Assembly (NCBI RefSeq): GCF_019331695.1
Contig: NZ_JAHBBI010000002.1
Location: 284,127-348,126, forward strand
Length of the DNA stretch: 64,000 bases
Direction: 5' to 3'
DNA from: Bifidobacterium pluvialisilvae
GTDB taxonomy: Bacteria > Actinomycetota > Actinomycetes > Actinomycetales > Bifidobacteriaceae
Shown here: in pieces, positions 6,825 through 15,345 of the stretch
How positions within the stretch are numbered: position 1 is the first letter of the stretch
Layout of the letters: the number at the start of each line of letters is the position of its first letter
Made by a program: the position numbers and the translations under genes
The notes under the pieces: model-generated
What the model was told of the DNA's origin: nothing
The model's input: the letters and a program-made list of their open reading frames with translations, nothing else
Database searches by the model: none

Positions 6825-9800
6825 GTGTTCTCGAACAAGAAACGTGGCGCGGCCCTCGCCTCGGTCGTCGCCCTGGCGACGCTCGGCGCAGGCCTCGTCG
6901 TGCCGGCAGCCTCCGCCGCCGACTCGACCGCCAAGACCACCAGCGACGCCACCCTGAGCTGGGGACTGAGCAAAATCGCCACCGGTGGCGCCTGGGCCGG
7001 CGGCTGCAACTTCCTGTCCGCAGGCAAGGCCGGCAACTCCGGCGGCGGCCAGCAGCAGTGGACGGAGGACAGCCCCAAGCCCGGCTTCCAGGCCGCCGAC
7101 GGCAACGTCACCATCAAGTACCCGGACGCGAACGGCGACCTGACCGTCACCCCGACCTGGGACACCAAGTGCAAGACGTCCACGGGCGCGAACGCCAGCC
7201 CGTATATGGCCGGCAAGGGCGTCTCCACCGACGGCACCGTGAACTTTGCGAAGGGCGAGGGCACGGTGGACGTTGCGGCCAACACGGCCGACATCAAGTG
7301 GACCGGCACGTTCACCGTCGCCTTCTATGGCGGTATGACCTACTGGTTCGCCTCCGACCCGGAACTTAAGGTCAACGCCGACGGCACCGCCATGCTGACC
7401 GCCGACCTCGGCGGCTACGGCGCCGATATGACCGACCCGAACAAGTGGGTGGAGCTGCCCGTCGAACAGGACAAGACCATCGCCGAGCTGAAGAACGTGA
7501 AGGTCACGGACACCGGCTTCACCGTCACACCCGAATACGATTCCATCAAGACCACCGAAGCCCCCGATGGCGGTTCCTGGCCGCAGGACTTCGTCGACTT
7601 CCAGTCGAAGACAGGCCAGTCCTCCTACTGGTACAACTCGACCGCCGGCGACGCGAACGCGAAGGCGAAGGCCGCGACGCCCATCACCATCTCCTACACC
7701 GCGAAGGCGGCCGAGGATCCGAGCAAGGTGGGCAACGTCGGCACGCTCGCCGCCGATCCGACCACCATCGATCCGACCAAGGACCAGCAGATCACCGTCA
7801 CCGGCAAGGGATACACCGGCTCCGGCGCAGCCTACGGCACCTATGTGGTCATCGCCGACAAGTCCGTCTGGGAGCCCGGCAAGGTCCCGACCGACCAGAA
7901 CGCCTTCCCCATCCAGAAGTGGGTGCGTCCGAACAACGACCCGAAGGACGGCTACGCCAACCTCGACAAGGACGGCAACTGGACCCAGGTGCTCGACATC
8001 CCCGCAGGCACCCTTGACGCCTCCAAGCAGTACGTGGTCGGCACGTTCGCCGCGCACATGCTGTCCGTCACCAACCGCAACCTCGACCACGCCGTCGACT
8101 TGACGCTCAAGGCATCCACGCCCGAGGCCACCGCGCCTGCCGCTCCCGCCAAGCCGACCGCCACCGTCGCCGGCACCATGGCCGACCCGTACCAGGTGAA
8201 GGTCGACTGGAAGGCCCCGGCCAAGGACGGCGGCTCCGCGATCACCGGCTACACGGTGACGCTCACCCCGTCCACCGGTGACCCGATCAGCCGGGACGTC
8301 GACGCGACCGCCACCACCGCCACGTTCGGCAAACTCACCGCGAAGAACGTCTCCTACACGGCGACCGTCGTCGCGAAGAACGCTGTCGGCGACTCCGCCG
8401 CGTCCCCGGCCTCCGACGCGGTCACGCCGAACGCCGATCCGGCCGCCACGCCGGCCATCGCCGTCGAGCCGACCGACGGCATCGATCCCGCCGCCGACAC
8501 CACGTTCACCGTCAAGGGCACCGGCTTCACCGGCGGCGCCGCCTTCTACGGCGCGTACGCCGTCGTCGCCGACGCCAACGTGTGGAACGCCGGCAAGAAC
8601 CCGACCTCCGCCAAGGACTTCATCGGATCGGCGTGGGTCAAGCCCGCCGACATCAAGGACGGCGCGTTCACCGCGACCGTCACCGTCAAGGCCGGCACCT
8701 TCCAGTACGGCAAGACCTACGTGGTCGGCACCACCGCCGCGCACGGCCTGTCCCTGACCGACCGTCGTCTCGACACCGCCCAGGCCATCACCCTCAAGGC
8801 CCAGATTCCGACCGCGCCGAGCGATGTGGCCATCACCAAGGCCGGCGACACCGACGCCAAGGTGAGCTGGAAGGCCCCTGCCGCCGGCACCTACGACTCC
8901 AAGGTCGCCAAGTACACCATCGTCGTCTCCGACAAGGACGGCAAGCAGGTCGCCACCAAGACCGTCGAGACTGCGGATGGCAAGACCGAGTACACCGCCG
9001 ACTTCGCCGGCGTCGCCAAGCCCGGTTCGACGCTCAAGGCCACCGTCACCGCCATCGACGCCAACGGCCAGCAGTCCGCGGCCGTCGCCGCCGATGCCGA
9101 TCTGACGATCCCGGCCGTCGCGCCCTCCGCTCCGCAGAACGTGACCGTGAAGCAGGCCGGCGCCCACGAGCTGCTCGTCAGCTGGGCCAAGCCCGCATCC
9201 GACGGCGGCAGCGCCATCACCGGCTACACCGTCACGCTCACCCCGAAGACCAAGGCCCGTGCCGCGGCCCTGACCGCTAAGGTGGACGCGAACACCTTCC
9301 AGCACGTCTTCACCGACCTCGACCCGAGCACCGAATACACGGCGACCGTGACGGCCACCAACGCCATCGGCTCCGCCGACGCCCAGACCGCCGAAGCCGC
9401 CAAGCCCGCCGCCATCGAGCCGAAGCTTGCCTTCGCCGACGCGGACAAGAAGGCCATCACCTCGCTCACCCTGAACACGAAGGACGAGAAGACCCTCTAC
9501 GCCTTCGCCCAGGGCGAGAAGGTCGACGGCGAGAAGGTGACCTGGGAATCCTCCGACAAGACCGTCATCGCCTTCCCGGCCGAGGACTCCGCCGACGCCA
9601 ACACCCCGGCGACCGCCGCCGTCGGCTACGACGAGCAGAAGGTCATCGCCGGCAAGGCCGGCAAGGCCACCATCACCATCACGGCGACCATCGATGGCAA
9701 GGACGTCAAGGCCACCCTGCCCGTCACCGTGAAGGACCCGGCCGCCGGCAACGGCACCCACGGCAGCACCAGCACCGGAGGCAACGGCCAGAACAACGGT

Positions 9801-9989
9801 TCCGCCAGCACCAGCGGCACCACGTCGTCCAGCGCGGGCGCCTCCGCCAAGGCCAACGGCACCGCCACGAAGTCCACCAGCCAGCTGAGCAAGACCGGCT
9901 CCGCCATCATGGGCATCGTCGCCGCGGCCGTCGTCCTGGCCGCCGGCGCAGGCATCGCGCTCGCCGCCCGTCGCCGCGCCACACGCTGA
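6825..9989 (+). CDS. Secreted HtaA-like surface protein with Ig-like and fibronectin III modules, C-terminal anchor
   Basis: 1054 residues from GTG 6825, chosen for AAAGGA eight bases upstream and an immediate signal peptide (basic start, hydrophobic core, cleavage near AASAA-D). Domains in order: HtaA-like ligand-binding domain about 38-300 (GGCNFLSAGKAGN, AFYGGMTYW, GGYGADM, QSSYWY); Ig-like 302-429; FnIII 436-535; a second Ig-like 539-658; two FnIII 660-862; a BIG2-like domain 863-972; a Ser/Thr/Gly linker; and LSKTG at about 1021, with a hydrophobic helix and a RRR tail. The anchor resembles a sortase signal, but Ser replaces the Pro of LPXTG. HtaA domains of corynebacteria bind haem at the cell surface, and an ABC importer of the right type follows. 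The direct ligand is not proven. The gene ends in a hairpin at 10007-10036. Confidence 0.82.
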   Translation: MFSNKKRGAALASVVALATLGAGLVVPAASAADSTAKTTSDATLSWGLSKIATGGAWAGGCNFLSAGKAGNSGGGQQQWTEDSPKPGFQAADGNVTIKYPDANGDLTVTPTWDTKCKTSTGANASPYMAGKGVSTDGTVNFAKGEGTVDVAANTADIKWTGTFTVAFYGGMTYWFASDPELKVNADGTAMLTADLGGYGADMTDPNKWVELPVEQDKTIAELKNVKVTDTGFTVTPEYDSIKTTEAPDGGSWPQDFVDFQSKTGQSSYWYNSTAGDANAKAKAATPITISYTAKAAEDPSKVGNVGTLAADPTTIDPTKDQQITVTGKGYTGSGAAYGTYVVIADKSVWEPGKVPTDQNAFPIQKWVRPNNDPKDGYANLDKDGNWTQVLDIPAGTLDASKQYVVGTFAAHMLSVTNRNLDHAVDLTLKASTPEATAPAAPAKPTATVAGTMADPYQVKVDWKAPAKDGGSAITGYTVTLTPSTGDPISRDVDATATTATFGKLTAKNVSYTATVVAKNAVGDSAASPASDAVTPNADPAATPAIAVEPTDGIDPAADTTFTVKGTGFTGGAAFYGAYAVVADANVWNAGKNPTSAKDFIGSAWVKPADIKDGAFTATVTVKAGTFQYGKTYVVGTTAAHGLSLTDRRLDTAQAITLKAQIPTAPSDVAITKAGDTDAKVSWKAPAAGTYDSKVAKYTIVVSDKDGKQVATKTVETADGKTEYTADFAGVAKPGSTLKATVTAIDANGQQSAAVAADADLTIPAVAPSAPQNVTVKQAGAHELLVSWAKPASDGGSAITGYTVTLTPKTKARAAALTAKVDANTFQHVFTDLDPSTEYTATVTATNAIGSADAQTAEAAKPAAIEPKLAFADADKKAITSLTLNTKDEKTLYAFAQGEKVDGEKVTWESSDKTVIAFPAEDSADANTPATAAVGYDEQKVIAGKAGKATITITATIDGKDVKATLPVTVKDPAAGNGTHGSTSTGGNGQNNGSASTSGTTSSSAGASAKANGTATKSTSQLSKTGSAIMGIVAAAVVLAAGAGIALAARRRATR

Positions 9990-10006
9990 ATCGCGGCGGC
10001 GGCAAT

Positions 10007-10650
10007 GGGAGCCGACCTTTCAACGGGTTGGCTCCCCCGCGTGAGCAGGGGTGGCTGTCAGGTGAAGCTTGGCTGAGAGGGGAGCAGTTTTGTGGTGAAC
10101 TCCCCTCAGTCGGCTTTGCCGACAGATCCCCTCATTCATGAGGGGAGCCAATTGGACTCGGCAACCGGCCCCCGCTGGCGAGCGGCCTTTCCGTCATCCT
10201 GAGCGAGCGGCCTTTTTGTCATCCTGAGCGAGCGTAGCGAGTCGAAGGATCTTTACCCCTCCGACCGCGACGGCGCGCCGACCACCCTCAGTCAGCTGCG
10301 CTGACGGCTCCCGCCAGCGGGAGCCGAAGATCCTTCGACTCCGTCGCTTCGCGACTTCGCTCAGGATGACAAAGCTGTGGCGTGGGCTTCGCTCAGGATG
10401 ACAAAGCTGTGGCGTGGACTTCGCTCAGGATGACAAAGCTGCGGGGCGGACTTCGCTCAGGATGACAAAGCTGTGGCGCGGACTTCGCTCAGGATGACGA
10501 CACCCTGCCGTGTCCCAACGGTCTTGCCCCCGCTGGCGGGGGCTGTCCGGCGTATGCCGGACTGGAGGTGGCTGTGCGTCAATCGGCCATTGGACCACCT
10601 TCAGCCACGCTCCGCGTGACGGCTTCCGCCTGCGGAAGCCAGTCGCTTAT
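10007..10650. repeat. Repeat-filled intergenic region: hairpin, family 3 elements, five 32-bp units of family 1
   Basis: The 709-bp gap between the two HtaA-system transcripts has no gene. It starts with a stem-loop (GGGAGCC at 10007-10013, GGCTCCC at 10030-10036) that may end the first gene. Family 3 fragments (CCCCTCAGTCGGCTTTGCCG near 10103; GGGGGCTGTCCGGCG near 10540) alternate with family 1. From 10355 the string CTTCGCTCAGGATGACAAAG recurs at 10355, 10387, 10419, 10451 and 10483, an exact 32-bp period. I saw no clear promoter for the downstream operon; it is presumably between 10500 and 10690. Confidence 0.75.
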
Positions 10651-10698
10651 CTTGCCCCGCTTATCCGCCATCGAATCCAACCTCAAGGAATCCGCCTC

Positions 10699-11940
10699 AT
10701 GAACATCGGACATCTGATCGTCGATGCACGACGCCACGCGAAAGCCACGCTGGCGTCCGTTCTCGCGGTCGTGTGCCTGATGGGCATGGCCGGCTGCGCC
10801 AACATCGGCACCATCTCCGAGTCAAGCCTCGACTCCTGCGACGTGCCCGACGCATCCACCACACCCAATCCGCCGAAACTTCCCAACGTCACGCAATCCA
10901 AACTCAAGAACCCACGCGAGATCACCGGCCCCACCACCGCCTACACTCGCTCCGACCAGATCATCCCCATCTCCAACGCGCCGTTCGAACAGCAGAAGCT
11001 GCCCGTGACGGTCACCAGCTCCGACGGTCCCAAGCAGACGGTCAAGGACACCACGCGCATCCTCGCGCTCAACCAGAACGGCGGTCTTGCCGCAGCCGTC
11101 TACGCGCTCGGCTTCGGCTGCAACCTCGTCGGCCGTGACACCGCCACCGGATCCTCCGGCATGGACAAACTGCCCAAGGTCACCGTCAACGGCATGGACC
11201 TCAATGCCGAAGCCATCCTCGCGTTGGAGCCCACCGTCATCATCACCGACACCAGCATCGGCCCCTACGACGTGCAGTTGCAGCTGCGGCAGTCCGGCGT
11301 GCCGGTCGTGTTCGTGCCGCTCACCAGCAACGACGGCGTCAACGGCGTCGGCACGCAGATCCAGGCCGTCGCCGACGCGCTCGGCGTCAGCGACCTCGGC
11401 AAACAGCTCGTCAAACGCACCAACAGCGAAATCAGCCAAACCATCCAGACCATCCAGAAAACCATGGCACCGGCCGACGTCAACCGCAAGCCACGCATCG
11501 TGTTCCTCTACGTGCGCGGCAAATCCATCTACTACTGGTTCGGCGAAGGATCGGGCGCCGACTCGCTCATCCAGTCCATCGGCGCGAACGACGTGGCCAA
11601 GGAGGTCGGGTTCAAGGGCATGGCCGCCACCAACGCCGAAGCGCTCATCAAGGCCAGCCCCGACGTCATATTCGCCATGACGCTCGGCGTGCAGTCGGCC
11701 GGCGGACTCGACGGCATGCTCGACCTGCCCGGCATCAAGGAGACGCCAGCCGGCAAGCACCGACGCGTCGTCGACATGAGCGACTACGAGATCATGAGCT
11801 TCGGCCCGCAGACCGCGCAGGTCCTCGCGGCGCTCGCCACGGCCGTCTACGCGCCCGGCCAGGCCTACCAGCCCAAACACAAGCCGGAAGTGGTCGAACA
11901 ACGATTGAACGAGATGAAACAGGAGAACGAGAACAAGTGA
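10699..11940 (+). CDS. ABC transporter substrate-binding lipoprotein, FecB/HmuT type
   Basis: 413 residues from ATG 10699, with AAGGAA eight bases upstream. A signal peptide ends in a lipobox (LMGMAGC, lipidated Cys), placing the protein on the outer face of the membrane. The mature part has the two-lobed periplasmic-binding-protein-class-III pattern: GFGCNLVGRDTATG, EAILALEPTVIITD and LRQSGVPVVFVPL in the first lobe, a long backbone helix, then SIGANDVAKEVGF and ALIKASPDVIFAM in the second. This fold serves haem, siderophore or cobalamin importers. It is the first of five genes that overlap by 1-4 bases. Linkage to HtaA-like proteins favours haem or a related iron compound, as for corynebacterial HmuT. 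Confidence 0.85.
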   Translation: MNIGHLIVDARRHAKATLASVLAVVCLMGMAGCANIGTISESSLDSCDVPDASTTPNPPKLPNVTQSKLKNPREITGPTTAYTRSDQIIPISNAPFEQQKLPVTVTSSDGPKQTVKDTTRILALNQNGGLAAAVYALGFGCNLVGRDTATGSSGMDKLPKVTVNGMDLNAEAILALEPTVIITDTSIGPYDVQLQLRQSGVPVVFVPLTSNDGVNGVGTQIQAVADALGVSDLGKQLVKRTNSEISQTIQTIQKTMAPADVNRKPRIVFLYVRGKSIYYWFGEGSGADSLIQSIGANDVAKEVGFKGMAATNAEALIKASPDVIFAMTLGVQSAGGLDGMLDLPGIKETPAGKHRRVVDMSDYEIMSFGPQTAQVLAALATAVYAPGQAYQPKHKPEVVEQRLNEMKQENENK

Positions 11941-13109
11941 CAGGCAACGGAACCAGCGCCCCGCGCACGGCCGGCGGGACCGGCGGCATCCATACCGCCG
12001 CGGCCCGCGCCGACCAGGCGCGCAGCCGGCGCATCGCCGCCAACGCCGCCGATCTCGGCCTCGCCGGCAAGCCGCATATGGGCAGGACCACACTCACCTT
12101 CATCATCCTCATCGTCGGACTGCTCGTCATGACCGTCGTCTCGGCGTCGCTCGGCCAGCTCATCATCCCGTTCGACCAGGTCATCGGCTCCGTGCTCAAC
12201 AAGGTCGGCATCCACTGGCTCGAAGGGCCGGCCCGCGCATTCGGCAACGAGGCGTTGTGGAACGTGCGTTTCCCGCGCATCGTCATGGCCATCGTTGTCG
12301 GCGCGGCCCTCGGCGTCGCCGGCGCCGTCATGCAGGGCGTGTTCGGCAACCCTCTGGCCGAACCCGGCACCGTCGGCGTCTCCTCGGGCGCGGCGGTGGG
12401 CGCCAGCGCCTCCATCCTCATGGGGTGGACGTTCCTCGGCGCGTTCACCACGCCGTTCCTCGCATTCGTCTGCGGACTCGCCACCACCATGTCGGTGTAT
12501 CTGCTGGCCCGGCGCGGCGGCCGCACCGAAATCGTCACGCTGATCCTCACCGGCGTGGCCGTCAACGCCATCGCCGGCGCGCTCATCTCGTTCTTCACGT
12601 TCGCCGCACCCACCAACGCGCGCGACCAGATCGTGTTCTGGCAGATGGGCTCGTTCAACGGCAGCCGCTGGCAGCAGGTCGCGCTCGTGGCGCCCATGTG
12701 CCTCATCGGCATCATCGGCGTGCAGTTCCTGGCCCGGCGGCTCGACCTGCTGTCGCTCGGCGAAAAGCCGGCCCGCCATCTCGGCGTGAACGTGGAACGC
12801 CTGCGCTTCTGCTCCATGCTGGCCGTGGCGCTGCTGGTCTCGTCCGCCGTCGCGTTCGCCGGCATCATCTCGTTCGTGGGTTTGGTCGTGCCGCATCTGC
12901 TGCGCATGATCATCGGACCCGGCCACCGTGTGCTGCTGCCGGCGTCCGCGCTCGGCGGCGCGCTGCTGCTCACCATCGCCGACTTCGCCGCCCGCACGAC
13001 CATCCAGTTCGCCGACCTGCCGATCGGCATGCTGACGTCGCTCGTCGGCGGTCCGTTCTTCTTCTGGCTGCTTCGCCGTAGCCGTTCCAAGTCAGGGGGT
13101 TGGGCATGA
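11937..13109 (+). CDS. FecCD-family ABC permease, HmuU type
   Basis: 390 residues; GTG start at 11937 overlaps the stop of the lipoprotein gene (GTGA), implying translational coupling. A cytoplasmic N-terminus of about 45 residues (Thr/Gly/Ala/Arg-rich) precedes about ten transmembrane helices. Family motifs are visible: RFPRIVMAIVVGAALGVAGAVMQ near the start of the core, GNPLAEPGTVGVSSGAAVGA, TGVAVNAIAGALISF, and FVGLVVPHLLRMIIGPGHR near the C-terminal end. The protein forms the membrane channel of the importer with the lipoprotein and the ATPase encoded on either side. Confidence 0.93.
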   Translation: MTGNGTSAPRTAGGTGGIHTAAARADQARSRRIAANAADLGLAGKPHMGRTTLTFIILIVGLLVMTVVSASLGQLIIPFDQVIGSVLNKVGIHWLEGPARAFGNEALWNVRFPRIVMAIVVGAALGVAGAVMQGVFGNPLAEPGTVGVSSGAAVGASASILMGWTFLGAFTTPFLAFVCGLATTMSVYLLARRGGRTEIVTLILTGVAVNAIAGALISFFTFAAPTNARDQIVFWQMGSFNGSRWQQVALVAPMCLIGIIGVQFLARRLDLLSLGEKPARHLGVNVERLRFCSMLAVALLVSSAVAFAGIISFVGLVVPHLLRMIIGPGHRVLLPASALGGALLLTIADFAARTTIQFADLPIGMLTSLVGGPFFFWLLRRSRSKSGGWA

Positions 13110-13981
13110 GCGTGGCCATTCAACTGCCGTGGAACACCGTCCATCGCACGCCGCAGATGCCGAATCCCGGCGACCTGGTGCTCCAGCTCGACGATGTGAG
13201 CGTCGAAATCGGCGAACGCCGCATTCTTTCCGACATCAGTCTGGATATCCGTGCCGGCGAGGTGCTGTCGTTGGCCGGCCCGAACGGTGCCGGCAAGTCG
13301 ACGCTGCTCAACGCCATCACCGGCGACGTGCCGCTTGCCGGCGGCGATATCTCGTTGTTCGGAATGCCGGTCGCATCGTGGGATGCGACCGAACTGGCCA
13401 TGCGTCGTTCGGTGCTGTTGCAGTCGGTCGACGTGACGTTCCCGTTCAGCGTGGGCGACATCGTGCGCATGGGCCGCTCCCCGTGGGAGGGCACCGCCGA
13501 GGAGATGGACGACGATATGATCGTCGACTCCGCGATGGCGATGACCGAGGTCACGCCGCTCGCCGACCGTGTGTATACGTCGTTGTCGGGCGGCGAACGC
13601 GGACGCGCCGCGTTCTCGCGCGTGCTCGCCCAGGCGGCGCCGATCCTGCTGCTTGACGAACCCACCGCGGCCATGGACATCAAACATCAGGAGATGCTCA
13701 TGCGCATCGGCCGCGAATACGCGGCGGCCGGATGCGCGGTCGTCGTCATCGTGCACGCGCTCGACGCGGCGGCCGCATGGTCCGATCGCGTGGCGCTGCT
13801 GGAGGCCGGTCGGCTTCGTGCCGTGGGCACGCCGGAGGAGGTGTTCACGTCGTCGACGCTCAGTGATGTCTATCAGTGCCCGATCGAGGTGCTGCCGCAT
13901 CCGGCGGGCGGATTGATCATCGTGCCGAAGCGGCCGGTCGTTCGTCGCAACGTGTATGGCACGCATTGGGGGAGGGGCTGA
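13106..13981 (+). CDS. ABC transporter ATP-binding protein, HmuV type
   Basis: 291 residues from ATG 13106, which overlaps the permease stop (ATGA); an AGGGGG sequence sits seven bases upstream. It contains Walker A GPNGAGKST, a Q-loop around VLLQSVDVTFPF, signature LSGGERGRAAFSRVLAQ, Walker B ILLLDEPTAAMD and a switch His in VVVIVHALD. It powers the FecCD importer. The signature loop (LSGGERGRA) is that of haem/siderophore ATPases. An insertion-like DIVRMGRSPWEGTAEEMDDD is typical of the FecE/HmuV group. Confidence 0.93.
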   Translation: MSVAIQLPWNTVHRTPQMPNPGDLVLQLDDVSVEIGERRILSDISLDIRAGEVLSLAGPNGAGKSTLLNAITGDVPLAGGDISLFGMPVASWDATELAMRRSVLLQSVDVTFPFSVGDIVRMGRSPWEGTAEEMDDDMIVDSAMAMTEVTPLADRVYTSLSGGERGRAAFSRVLAQAAPILLLDEPTAAMDIKHQEMLMRIGREYAAAGCAVVVIVHALDAAAAWSDRVALLEAGRLRAVGTPEEVFTSSTLSDVYQCPIEVLPHPAGGLIIVPKRPVVRRNVYGTHWGRG

Positions 13982-15345
13982 TGATGGGGAATATTGTCGG
14001 TGTGTTCCGTCGTTGCGTCGTCGTGATGATGACGGTCGCGTTGTCGTGCGGCGTCGTCGCGGCGATTGACGTGCTGCGTGACGTGCCGTCGACCATGGCG
14101 GCCGGCGCCCAGGTAAGCGTCAACGTCGAGGGCGGTTCCCTCAATCCGGACGGCAAGACGACCGTAGACCTGTCGGGCAGTGGATTCCAATCCGTGCAGG
14201 GCGGCTTCGGCGGCATCTACGTGCTGTTCGGCTGGGTGGACGATCCGGACGGCGGCTCGTGGAAGCCGTCGCAGGGCGGCGTCACCGGCCAGGATTACCG
14301 ATACGTGCCCGACGACGAGAACAATCCCGCGGGGTACGACGTGTTCGTCGCGTTCCCCGGCGATTCGACGGCGTCGGCCGCGAACGGCGGTCAGATCGCC
14401 GCCAATGGCACATGGAACGCCAAGATCACCGTGCCCGGCGCGAAATTCACCAGCTACGACCGGTCGAACAATCCGACCGACGTCGACTGCACGGCCGTGC
14501 AATGCGGCATCATCACCATCGGCGCCCACGGCGTCGTCAACGCCAGCAACGAGACATTCACGCCATTGAGTTTCGCCGCCGCGCAGCAGTCATCGGATTC
14601 CGGGGATTCCGGAACGACGGATACGACGGCCGAATCGTCGACGTCGGATGAGGATGCGGCCGCCAAGGCCAAGGCGGCCGCGGAAGCCAAGAAGAAGGCC
14701 GCCGCCGAGGCTGCGGCGAAGAAGAAGGCCGCGGAGGAAGCGAAGAGGAAAGCGGCCTCTGCCGCCGCGCAGGAACAGCCGCGGACGGCGGCGGAGGAGA
14801 CCACCATGAGCACACAGGTTCCCACATTGGGCATCGCGGGATGGCTGATCGTCGCCGCGGTCATCATCCTCGGCATCGCCATCATCGTGCTGGCGGCCGG
14901 CGTCGGCGGATACCTCGCCATGAAATCGGTGCTGCTCGGCGTCTCACCGGCCGCGCTCGACAAGGAGATCGCCAAACGCGAACGCAAGGCGGAGGACGTG
15001 CGTGCCCGCGAAGCCATGAAATCCGCCAAACGCAAGCGCAAACAGTATGAGCGGCTGCTCAAGGAGCAGGGGAGGGCCGACCAGGTGCAGTCCATGGTCG
15101 AGGACGCCCCGTTGCCGATTCCCAATGCGCAACGGCCTGACGCGGGAGCGCAGGCCACGCAGGTCATTCCACCGATCGAGGCCGGCGGGGCGGCTGCGGC
15201 TGCGGCGACGGACGGCGCGGCTGCGGCGTCAACCGGGGCGGCCGTGGCTTCGGCCGGCGGCGCGGCGACGTCGGGAATCCGGGGATTCTTCACACGACAC
15301 ATGAACCGAACCGCGGAATCCACGGATGAGGGAGGCGAACGATGA
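13981..15345 (+). CDS. Membrane-anchored Ig-like protein of the HtaA system, with Ala/Lys coiled coil
   Basis: 454 residues; ATG 13981 overlaps the ATPase stop (TGATG). An N-terminal signal-like hydrophobic segment (about residues 10-28) is followed by an extracellular Ig-like domain at about 40-195. This domain has the same plan as the Ig-like modules of the 6825 gene (GSGFQSVQGGFGGIYVLF; TIGAHGVVNASNETFTP), with a nearby Cys pair in DCTAVQCG. Residues 222-262 are an Ala/Lys/Glu coiled coil; a transmembrane helix lies at about 278-308; then a highly basic coiled coil (KRERKAEDVRAREAMKSAKR) and an Ala-rich tail face the cytoplasm. It resembles the single-pass accessory proteins of corynebacterial hta loci. 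Its own role is unknown; position suggests ligand relay to the lipoprotein. Confidence 0.75.
   Translation: MMGNIVGVFRRCVVVMMTVALSCGVVAAIDVLRDVPSTMAAGAQVSVNVEGGSLNPDGKTTVDLSGSGFQSVQGGFGGIYVLFGWVDDPDGGSWKPSQGGVTGQDYRYVPDDENNPAGYDVFVAFPGDSTASAANGGQIAANGTWNAKITVPGAKFTSYDRSNNPTDVDCTAVQCGIITIGAHGVVNASNETFTPLSFAAAQQSSDSGDSGTTDTTAESSTSDEDAAAKAKAAAEAKKKAAAEAAAKKKAAEEAKRKAASAAAQEQPRTAAEETTMSTQVPTLGIAGWLIVAAVIILGIAIIVLAAGVGGYLAMKSVLLGVSPAALDKEIAKRERKAEDVRAREAMKSAKRKRKQYERLLKEQGRADQVQSMVEDAPLPIPNAQRPDAGAQATQVIPPIEAGGAAAAAATDGAAAASTGAAVASAGGAATSGIRGFFTRHMNRTAESTDEGGER

Noticed and set aside
6582..9761. A 1059-codon open frame antisense to the first HtaA-like gene
   Set aside because: Gly/Val/Arg-rich composition typical of the complement of a GC-rich gene; no ribosome site or homology, and the sense strand has a signal peptide, domains and an anchor.
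11792..13966. Long open frame antisense to the permease and ATPase genes
   Set aside because: His/Arg/Ala-rich shadow; the plus strand encodes complete, recognisable ABC transporter proteins.
13876..13980. Upstream extension of the 13981 gene
   Set aside because: It would run deep into the ATPase gene; the ATG overlapping the ATPase stop gives a normal signal-like start.
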